Source: Chlorella sorokiniana (Eukaryota > Chlorophyta > Trebouxiophyceae > Chlorellales > Chlorellaceae). Taken from it: a DNA stretch of 64,000 bases. Shown here piece by piece: positions 56,489 through 64,000 of this stretch. The notes beneath the pieces were generated by a model, which saw nothing but the letters and a program-made list of their open reading frames with translations, was not told the origin of the DNA and did no database searches. Position numbers and translations under genes: made by a program. The DNA is taken from NCBI GenBank assembly GCA_025917655.1, contig CP084619.1, positions 2,585,001-2,649,000 of the forward strand, written 5' to 3'. The stretch's first letter is position 1, and each line of letters starts with the position of its first letter.

Positions 56489-58127
56489 GTTGTTGTAACT
56501 GGTGCTGGTGGTCGTACTGGTGCACTGGTAATGAAGAAGTTGCTGGAGCAGCCCTCCAAGTACGCAGCGCGGGAGTCGTGCGCGACGACAAGTCAGCTGC
56601 ACAGCTCAAGGGCTGGGGTGCCACCGATGAGCAAATTTTTAAGGGCGACATTTTGCGCGAGGACGGCAAGCAGGTGCTGGCAAAGGCTGTGGAGGGCACA
56701 GACGCACTGGTAAGCCAGCTGGGCAGTTGCAGCAGCTGTCGTGTTACTGGGGCTTGGCCTGTTCTGCTGGTCATGCTATGCATCCGCTGGTTCAGGGCCA
56801 GCTAATCAGTAAATCACATGGCTGCACACCTTTGGCATCGTATGCTCATGGCGGTGAACCCAAATGTCTTGATTAGCTGACCTTCAGGGCCAGCTAATCA
56901 GTAAATCATATTGCTGCACACCTTTGGCATCGTATCCTCATGGCGGTGAACCCAAATGTTTTGTGTGCACCCCAACTGTCAGGTCATTGCTACATCCGCC
57001 GTGCCCAAGATCAAGCCAATCTCGCTCATCCCTGTAATCCTGGTAAGTCGGGGCATGTCCTTTGTGTTGGCAGTCCTATCCAGTCTTTGGCTGTTGTTGT
57101 CAGGTGGCTTCTTGGCCTGGCTATCGGTCTGATCAAGGGGAGAGCCTGATTGCAGGCCAAGCTGTTCAAGAAGGAGGGCGTGCGTCCACAGTTCACGTTC
57201 AAGGAGGAGCAAATGCCAGAGCAGGTTTGTGCTGTGTTGTTGCAAGAGCGTCCGGGACGGGCTGTGCTGGCTGCTGCCCGATAAGGTGCCGTGCCCCAAC
57301 TTGGCACTTGTCTGGCTGCAGATTGACTGGCTGGGGCAGAAGGCACAGATTGATGCTGCAAAGGCCGCAGGTGCGTGAGGTTATAACGGCAAAGCAGCTG
57401 CATTCAGGGCATCATGTGTTCAGGGCCCAGCCAACAATGTGGGCTATGCACCATGCAGGAATTAGAAAGGTGGTCATCATCAGCTCCATGGGAGGCACAG
57501 ACAAGAACAATTTTTTGAACATGATAGGCAACGGGAACATCCTGCTGTGGAAGCGCAAAGCAGAAAAGTACCTCATTGACAGCGGCCTCAATTACACTAT
57601 TGTCCACCCTGGCGGCTTGATTGATGAGGAGGTGGGACATCAGCTGACAGGCGCAGCTGCACGGCTGCCGTTCCGCAATGATTGTGCCTGTTGTCCAGCC
57701 ACCCACTCACTGCGTCTGTTGACATATCTACGTCCCTGGCACCCGCCGCCTCGCTGGCAGGGCGGCAAGCGTGAGCTGATCTTGGATGTGGACGACAACC
57801 TCATCAGCAGCGGTGGCAAGTACCGGCGCATCCCGCGTGCTGACGTTGCTGCCTTCTGCGTGGAATGCCTCAGCCTCCCGGAAGCTGACAACCGTTCGGT
57901 GCGCTTGGGAAAAGCCGGCAGGCATTGAGGGCGGCAATGCCATGGACAAACCGTGCAGATGGCACACCTGACACCTTGAGGTTCCCCTACAGGTGGACCT
58001 TGTGGCCAAGGAGCCGGGCGACGCACCTCCCACCACTGACTTTGCCAAGATTTTGCTTGATATGCCCAAGAACTGCAGCTACTCGATGCCAGTGGATCTT
58101 GAGGAGGCCGCTGTGACACCAGTGTGA
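56489..58127 (+). CDS. NAD(P)-binding atypical SDR (At5g02240-like)
   Basis: Rossmann-fold protein of the atypical short-chain dehydrogenase group found in plant plastids and cytosol; its substrate is unknown. The exon from 56489 starts VVVTGAGGRTGALVMKKLLE with the GxxGxxG nucleotide-binding motif, then GWGATDEQIFKGDIL and AVEGTDAL. Later exons: VIATSAVPKIKPISLIPVIL (56983-57041), FKKEGVRPQFTFKEEQMPEQ, IDWLGQKAQIDAAKAAG, then VVIISSMGGTDKNNFLNMIG, LLWKRKAEKYLIDSGLNYTI and VHPGGLIDEE, GGKRELILDVDDNLISS, RADVAAFCVECLSLPEADNR, and a last exon with DAPPTTDFAKILLDMPKN, ending at TGA 58125-58127. Exon 56489-56709 is 221 nt but should be 222, and the frame fails at a GGG run (56571-56573). The first exon is missing. 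One intron contains a 92-bp tandem duplication. Confidence 0.85.
56791..56961 (+). repeat. 92-bp tandem duplication in an SDR intron
   Basis: Two adjacent copies, 56791-56882 and 56883 to about 56961, both beginning ttcagggccagctaatcagt. They differ at only a few positions over about 79 bp. The duplicated unit lies wholly inside the intron before the exon at 56983. Confidence 0.92.
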
Positions 58128-58669
58128 AGCAGCTCAAACTGCCATGAGTATCCACATCAGCAAAGCTCAACCAGAATGCTTGTTCAACCTCTGCTCTCTG
58201 ATTTGAATATGAACCTCCCTGCTCTCTGATTTGAATTTGGTTTAGCCCTTCCGTAATACTGTCTGGTCGCGCGTGTATGTCCAACCGAACTGAGCGTACA
58301 GCTGTGAGCGCCGACTGTCACCACCACTTGCCAGGGCAGCCTGCTGCCTTTCCGGGATCCTAGGCGACATCATTCCACAATGGCCGATCACTGATTTCAA
58401 AAGGGATCTGTCGGCCTTGTTTTTGCACAGGTTGCACAGCGAAAAAGAAGCCGTCGCAGGGTGGGGCAGGCCCCACCTCTTCACGTGTAGCTGAAGGATC
58501 AACCCTGATGCATCGATAGTGACCTCAAACGGTTTGTATTGAGGAGGCTGGACGAGATGAGTCGTTCGACCCGGAGCGCCATCTAGCCCTCAGCTGCACC
58601 CCCGCTTGTTCAGCTAGCCCGCACAGCCATGCAGCTTATTTCCATCTGCTGGACAGTCTTCAGACCACG
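58128..58669. other. Spacer between SDR and psbY
   Basis: About 540 bp, presumably the SDR 3' UTR and psbY promoter. A short direct repeat (ctctgatttgaat) occurs at about 58195 and 58222. No gene was seen. Confidence 0.45.
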
Positions 58670-60424
58670 ATGGCGTGCACCTTGGCCTCCTGCGTGCGCG
58701 TCGTTCCGGGCCTGAAGGCCAGCCTGCCCGCCCGGGCTGGCCAGCGCCCCCAGCGCCTGCTGGTTCGCGCCGCAGCGACCAGGGACAGCGTTCAGGTGTG
58801 ATTGCTGTGTCGGAATGCTCTCCCAAGGCAGCAGACCCGCGATCTGGGAGCAGAGCGCGCTAGAAGCTTTTGGAGGGTTCGCGGGTCGGCGAGCACGCTG
58901 GGCGACCACTCGCTGCTGACAAACACGTTGTTTGGCCAATCGCAGGATGCGGTGATCAAGGGCTCTGCCCTTGCTGGCCTCTCGGTGGCGCTGCTCAACG
59001 CAGGCAGCGCGCAGGCGGCTATGGAGGTCGCCAACATTGCAGCAAATGACAACCGCTTCGGCACCATTGCGTTCCTGGCTGTCCCTGTGCTGGGGGTGAG
59101 CTTGTTGCCGTGGGCGGGATGGCCAACCACTGCCGTGGGTGTACATGGCAGACCTACGCCCCTTCGTGCTGGCCAATACACTGCGCTCACTCCCGCAACC
59201 CACTTGATTTGCAACTTGCTCCTTTTGCTTTCTTTGCGCAGTGGGTGGGATTCAACATCCTGGGGCCCCTGCAGAACCAGCTGAACAGCATGGCGATTGA
59301 GAAGACTGACACCCGGCGCCGCGGCATGGCCATCGGCCTTGGCCTGGGCACCGCCAGCCTGCTGGCTGCCCAGAGCGCTGAGGCCGCCCAGCAGGTTGCC
59401 GACCTGGCTGCCAGCGACAACCGCCTCGGCATCCTTGCCCTGCTAGCGGTGCCTGCTCTTGGCTGGGTGGGCTTCAACATCCTGGGCCCGCTCCAGAACC
59501 AGCTGGACGCCATGAGCGAGAAGAACACGAAGAGCACCAAGAAGCGGGGCGTGGCGGCTGGCCTGGGCCTGGGTGCCGCCAGCCTGCTGGCTGCCCAGAG
59601 CGCTGAGGCCGTCCAGCAGGTTGCCGACCTGGCTGCCAGCGACAACCGCCTCGGCATCCTTGCCCTGCTGGCGGTGCCTGCGCTTGGGTGAGCACTGCTT
59701 GCCTGCCACGTCAGAAGTGCTCTGTGGGCGCTTGTTGCCTGCATGCTTGCTGTCCGTACAACTATAACTGCTGACCTGCTGCATTGCATGCTTCCGCTTT
59801 GCAGGTGGGTGGGCTTCAACATCCTGGGGCCCCTGCAGAACCAGCTTGACGCCATGAGCGAGAAGAACACGGTCACCAAGAAGCGGGGCGTGGCGGCTGG
59901 CCTGGGCCTGGGTGCCGCCAGCCTGCTGGCTGCCCAGAGCGCTGAGGCCGCCCAGCAGGTTGCCGACCTGGCTGCCAGCGACAACCGCCTCGGCATCCTT
60001 GCCCTGCTGGCGCTTCCAGCGCTTGGGTAAGCAGTGCTTGCTTGTCATGTCTCGCTGCCATGACTGCAGGAAGTTTTTCTGTCCTGACACTGATTTGCTG
60101 ATGCTTTGCCGCTGTCTTTTGCTTTGCAGGTGGGTGGGCTTCAACATCCTGGGCCCGCTCCAGAACCAGCTTGACGCCATGAGCGAAAAGAACGAAAAGA
60201 ACGCGAAGAGCACCAAGAAGCGGGGCTTGGCGGCTGGCCTGGGCCTGGGTGCCGCCAGCCTGCTGGCTGCCCAGAGCGCTGAGGCCGCCCAGCAGGTTGC
60301 TGACCTGGCTGCCAGCGACAACCGCCTCGGCATCCTTGCCCTGCTGGCGGTGCCTGCTCTTGGCTGGGTGGGCTTCAACATCCTGGGCCCGCTCCAGAAC
60401 CAGCTGGATGCCATGAAGAAGTGA
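58670..60424 (+). CDS. PSBY: PsbY polyprotein with five tandem PsbY modules
   Basis: Nuclear precursor of the photosystem II low-mass subunit PsbY, which plants make as a polyprotein cut into separate single-helix thylakoid peptides. Exons: 58670-58795 (transit peptide, MACTLASCVRVVPGLKASLP), 58832-59095, 59242-59687, 59805-60026, 60130-60424 (1353 nt, 450 aa). Each module has a signal-like leader (AAGLGLGAASLLAAQSAEA), a lumenal start (QQVADLAASDNRLG) and the PsbY helix (ILALLAVPALGWVGFNILGP) followed by LQNQLDAM. Module 1 differs most (MEVANIAANDNRFGTIAF, QNQLNSMAIEK); modules 2-5 are nearly identical. The modules are separated by Lys-rich linkers (SEKNTKSTKKRG). Introns interrupt modules 1, 3 and 4 at the same Gly-Trp position. 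Plant polyproteins have two modules. The first intron as modelled is only 36 bp, so the exon 1-2 join is less certain. Confidence 0.9.
59386..60421 (+). repeat. Tandem array of PsbY modules 2-5
   Basis: Four near-identical coding repeats with lumenal starts at about 59386, 59611, 59950 and 60287. Spacing is 225 bp where no intron intervenes and 337-339 bp where one does. The introns at 59688-59804 and 60027-60129 resemble each other at both ends (both start gtRagca.tgcttgc and end tttgcag), so whole exon-intron units were copied. Confidence 0.9.
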
Positions 60425-60879
60425 TCGTGCTGCCGTCGCCATGGCTGACCAGGTGCTGCTGCACAGCCTTCCCCCTCCCCTCCCTCTCTCTACACAACCC
60501 TCCAATGCATGCGTCCTTGATGGCGCATGATTGCCAACACACATGAGAAGAGCAATCAGAGTGACATTGTAGCCACCCTCGCCTTTTTTCCGCTGCTGCC
60601 GTTCCGGCGATTCTGCTCGCTGTTTTATTCCATTACTTGTTTACGCCGCACTGTTTGTAACTCAACTCACTTGCCAATGCTTCAGCTTTTACTGTTTTCG
60701 GTGGGACTCAGTGCTGTGCAGCAGACCGAGGGCAGGACGCCTGCCGTACAGTTGTGTTCAGCACGAGACTGATGTTTCAGCTGTTTGGTTCCTATCAAAT
60801 GTTTTGCGGGCGAAAATGTTGCCCTTGACTCCGAGACGTCTGGGGTATGACTGGCTTGTCTGAACCTGTCTGATTGGCG
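60425..60879. other. Spacer between psbY and HUA2-like gene
   Basis: About 455 bp: psbY 3' UTR with its poly(A) signal, then the promoter of the HUA2-like gene. No gene was seen. Confidence 0.5.
60656..60660 (+). terminator. TGTAA poly(A) signal, psbY
   Basis: Chlorophyte polyadenylation motif about 230 bp past the psbY stop, in an A+T-richer stretch. Confidence 0.6.
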
Positions 60880-63800
60880 ATGGAAGAGGCCTTAAGCTGC
60901 GACGCAGGACCCGGCGGCCCTGCCGTGGGCTCTCGGATATCGGTAAGCGTTCCTTTGATCTCACCAGCTGCTCTGACACCCTGACACCCAGCTCGTTGTG
61001 TTGCACTTTCGTGCGCTTCTCTGCGGGCCTGCTTACGATAAGATCACAATCGCTGCCTTTGAATTGGCGCAGATCAAGATTGCAGACGGGAAGTGGCTTT
61101 GTGCTGTATTGGAAGCGGCCGACAGCGGCACACACCCACGCTTCCCTTTCTGCCTGCGATACGACACAAGCGGCGGCGGGAAGGCTTGGGTGCGCTTCGT
61201 GAACAGCCACGTGCTGGAGGCTTGGCAAGCGTCAAAGCCTCGTGCGAAGCAAGCCGCAAGTGCGGACGCTGTGCCGCCTGCGGACGCCGCAGCACAGGCG
61301 CTCCCGTTCATAGTCGTCCCAGAGGGAACCAAGACCAAAGGGCGGCCCACCAAGGAAGTTACGAGCCTGAGGGAAGAAGCAGAGGCCGCGCTGGAAGGGC
61401 ATCTGCAGCAGGTGCAACAACAGCAGCCGGGTGAAGTTGACGTTGCTCAGGGCAGCCCGCCCAAGAAGCGGCGGGTGCGCGCAGCAAACTTGCTCACCAC
61501 GCCGAGCAAGGCACTGCCAGCAACGGCTTCAACTCGAAACCTGGCAGCAAGCAGCAGCAGGAAGCAGCAGCAGCATCAGAGGGGGCAGAGGATTGTGCGC
61601 AGCAGGGCGCTGGCGAGCCACGCCATGCCCCCGCCACGCATGATGCTGCAGAGGAGCAAGCTGCAGCTGCCGAAGCAGCGGATGCATCCCTTATGGCAAG
61701 ACAGGCAGCAGACGGCCCTGTGCAGTTTGCCGCCAACATCAGCTCGCAAGACGCTGTGAGGGGGTGTGTCGCCCGCGCCGCTGCTTACGCAGTCGGCGGT
61801 CACGGAGGTGGGAGGCAGCAGCTTTGCGCCGCTGGCCACAGTTGCTGTGTCTGCAAGGCCAGCCGTGCAGGCCTCGGCGGACGACAGGAAGTGGCGTGAC
61901 AGCGACAGGTCTGCCTCACGGGCGAGTCGGCTTGATGCCAGCCAGGACTGTGCCCGCAAGGCCAGCCTGCAGCGGGACGACCCTGCCAGTCAGGCTGCGG
62001 CCGAGGCGCAGCATGCAGGTGCCGTGGAAGATGGGGATGCAGGCATGGCAGCCCCCGCGCCTACACCGCCGCCGCAGCGGCCGTGGGAAAGCGCCTGCCG
62101 TGAGTTTGCGCAGCTGCTGCCGGGGCTCACCCTCCTCAAGGGGAGCATCAACACGGCGGCCTCAGCCGCCATCCGAGCGGGTGCGCTTGCTTTCTGCTGG
62201 CAACCGCGCTGAAGCAGCAGGGGCCGTGCGCCCTGCCGGCTGGTTGCTTGCCCGCATCTGCGACCAGCTGGCAGCGCTAGCGCCATGGCTGTGACACCGC
62301 GCTTCAAAGAGTCGCAGGGCACTTGTAATTGGCTTAATCCCTCCCCGCCTCGGCGGTCACCGCCACCCACTAACGGCAAATACTCCCCACACGCATTCAC
62401 CCTCGTGCAGGCCAGCAGGGCGGGTGTAAGGAGGTGGTGCGCAGCGTGCTGGAGCACATGCGGAGGGAGCCGGCCGCCTTCAAGCGCGTGGTGCACTTCT
62501 ACCTGCTGGATGCTGTGCTGGCGGTGAGGAAACAACGGGCGCCCGTCTTCGTGTCGGTGCAAAAGGAGGGGAGGCGGGGGGGGGGGGGGGGTCACTGGGG
62601 GGGGGAAAGTGGCGGTGCAGTTGAGACGCGGGAGGCGGTTTTGCCGCGCTTTCACGCACTGCCGCAAGGGCCGCGTCTCACCCTGCATCTCCTCCCCTCC
62701 TGGCAGTTCTCCCGGCGTGACGTGGAGGGTTGCGGGCCCGGCTCTCCGGTGGGCACACTCTTTCCGCGCACCGTGGGCGCCGCCTTGTCGCAGCTGGTGG
62801 ACCTGCTGGCGGCGAGCCAGGAGGCGGCGCAGAAGGTGGGCTGAAGCTGGCTGCTCCTGGGGCTCTGCAGCGCATGTGCAAGCACACAGGAACTCCTCAC
62901 CACTTGCAAGGGGGCTGCTTGCGTGGCTCCCCCATGCCTCCTCCTGGAGGCGCCGCACCCAGTGCCGCTGCCGCTGCCCCCTGTCCCTTCAGATGGAACG
63001 CACGCTGACACGCACCTGGCTGGCCTCAGACAAGCGTGGGGTGGAGGCAAGCCTGGTGCAGCGAGCACTGGAGATGCTGCGGGACCGGCTGGCGCAGCAC
63101 GCAGCGGATTGGGGTGACGGCGACGGCGGCAGGGGCGAGGGTGGCGGCAGCATGGCGCGTGTTGCGCCCGTCGGCCAGGGGCGCGCCGCAGGCAGCACCC
63201 CGCGCTCGGCACAGGCTTGCCTGGTGGCCCGCCGCTGGATGAGGCGCAGCTGTGGCGGCTGGTGCGGCGCACGCCGCTGCGTGCCGCCCCCATGCTCACT
63301 TACGTGGACGTGAGGGTGAGGAGAGTGCTGGTGCCCCCCTGGCACACGCTGCTGTGCCCCCAGCCATCGCGCGCGGCAGCCTGCTGGCGGAACCGCGCCC
63401 CCTGGGCTATGGGAGGAGGCCATCCTCGATCCCCAACACTGCATCATTCCCGCCCGCTTGCGCCCGCGCCCAGCTGAGCAACGGGCGTGCCGCCGGCCCA
63501 CGGCATCCCGCTGCCCGCAGGACGGCAGCAGGGTGCGTCTGACGCACGTCTGGCACCCGCCCTGCTGGCCCGACTACGATGCGCTCCCCCTCGACCCGGA
63601 CGCCGCCCAGCAGCAGTTCCCCGCCAAGCTGGCGACCGCGGCAGCCGCCCGGAATGGCGGCGCGGACGTCGGCGAGCCCTCCAGCCCCTGGCACCAGGCC
63701 TACGCCCGTCGGCAGGCTGCTGCCTCGGAGGCGTGGGCGGAGGAGCAGCAGAGGAAGCAGGGCCTGGGGGATGGGGAGGTGGCAGCGCAGGCCGCGCGGC

Positions 63801-64000
63801 TGGCAGCCGCGCAACGTGCGGCGCAGCAAGCGCTGCGGGGCCGGCAGAGCACGGCGGCGGCGGCTGACGTGGACGAGTTCGATGCGGGGCTGTTCCGGGA
63901 GGTGGCGGGTGAGCCCCGCCTGCAGCCTGTAGCAAAACGAACCGCGTTGCCAGGTCCAGCACAGGTGCATGGCGGCATTCTGTTGCGTGCGCCTCGTGGG
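60880..64000 (+). CDS. HUA2-like PWWP/CID nuclear protein, 3' end outside the window
   Basis: Large nuclear protein. Exon 60880-60942 encodes MEEALSCDAGPGGPAVGSRI. The exon from 60992 reads LVVLHFRALLCGPAYDK, then KIADGKWLCAVLEAADSG and GGKAWVRFVNSHVLEAWQA, resembling a degenerate PWWP fold. It continues into an AT-hook-like GRP motif (KTKGRPTKEV) and a basic patch (PPKKRRVRAA), then an Ala/Gln-rich acidic region. The segment near 62085-62190 holds RPWESACREFAQLLPGLTLL. The exon from 62411 holds EVVRSVLEHMRREPAAFKRV and VHFYLLDAVL. Later exons hold FPRTVGAALSQLVDLLAASQ, SDKRGVEASLVQRALEMLRD and VRLTHVWHPPCWPDYDALPL, then an Ala/Gln/Arg-rich helix. The middle-to-C-terminal block follows the CTD-interacting (CID) region of plant HUA2/HULK proteins, which act in co-transcriptional RNA processing. 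At least one frame break occurs at a G5 run (61760-61764). Confidence 0.65.

Noticed and set aside
56124-56783. Minus-strand 219-codon frame at the start of the SDR gene
   Set aside because: Its upstream half is antisense to the conserved Rossmann exon. The 3' half is protein-like but too short to support alone, so it is noted only in the spacer entry.
59386-60421. The repeated blocks considered as a satellite or mobile element
   Set aside because: The repeat unit is in frame, encodes PsbY modules and keeps splice sites, so it is coding duplication.
1-64000. CRISPR arrays, viral or retroelement sequence, tRNA and rRNA genes
   Set aside because: No spaced short repeats, no reverse transcriptase, integrase or capsid motifs, and no cloverleaf or rRNA-like sequence were found by eye.

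Overview
This is nuclear DNA of a photosynthetic green alga (Chlorophyta). The G+C content is high and most genes are split by many short introns with GTGAG/GTGCG donors. The gene set includes thylakoid and plastid proteins (PsbY, a PsbP-domain protein, a carotenoid isomerase-type enzyme, a CPBP protease). Where a 3' end could be located, it carries the chlorophyte poly(A) signal TGTAA. A trebouxiophyte (Chlorella-like) source fits best, but that is an inference. No bacterial operons, CRISPR arrays, rRNA, tRNA or recognisable transposons were seen.

Layout. 1-9.6 kb: 3'-truncated AAAP amino-acid transporter (-), small secreted expansin-like double-psi barrel protein (-), a weakly supported ORF (-), LCAT-family acyltransferase/phospholipase (+). 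9.7-19.5 kb: a large unrecognised protein (-), then a long coiled-coil protein (-) whose N-terminus matches the centriole cartwheel protein BLD10/CEP135. 20.3-25.6 kb: exostosin-type GT47 glycosyltransferase (+). 27-35.4 kb: Mpv17/PMP22 membrane protein (+), CPBP/CAAX-type intramembrane protease (-), organellar IF-2 (-). 35.8-45.6 kb: prefoldin subunit 5 (+), ALG8 glucosyltransferase (-), cyclin H (-), a probable GPI-anchored Pro-rich glycoprotein (-), endonuclease G-like nuclease (-). 45.8-58.1 kb: PPD6-like lumenal protein (+), an unrecognised gene (+), CRTISO-family enzyme (-), small cupin (-), LIN37-like protein (+), NAD(P)-binding atypical SDR (+). 58.7-64 kb: PsbY polyprotein with five tandem modules (+) and a HUA2-like PWWP/CID protein (+) cut by the window end.

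The genes do not form one pathway. This is ordinary housekeeping sequence with several close head-to-head pairs (IF-2/prefoldin 5, EndoG/PPD6, cupin/LIN37-like, BLD10/GT47) and one tight tail-to-tail pair (prefoldin 5/ALG8). The most notable items are the five-module PsbY polyprotein, a BLD10/CEP135 gene in a lineage usually regarded as non-flagellate, five introns that appear to be GC-AG, and a recurring pattern of one-base reading-frame breaks, mostly at short G or C runs, in otherwise well-conserved genes. The frame breaks look like base-calling errors rather than gene decay.

Exon limits are given where family similarity and splice phase agree. Other gene spans are approximate.
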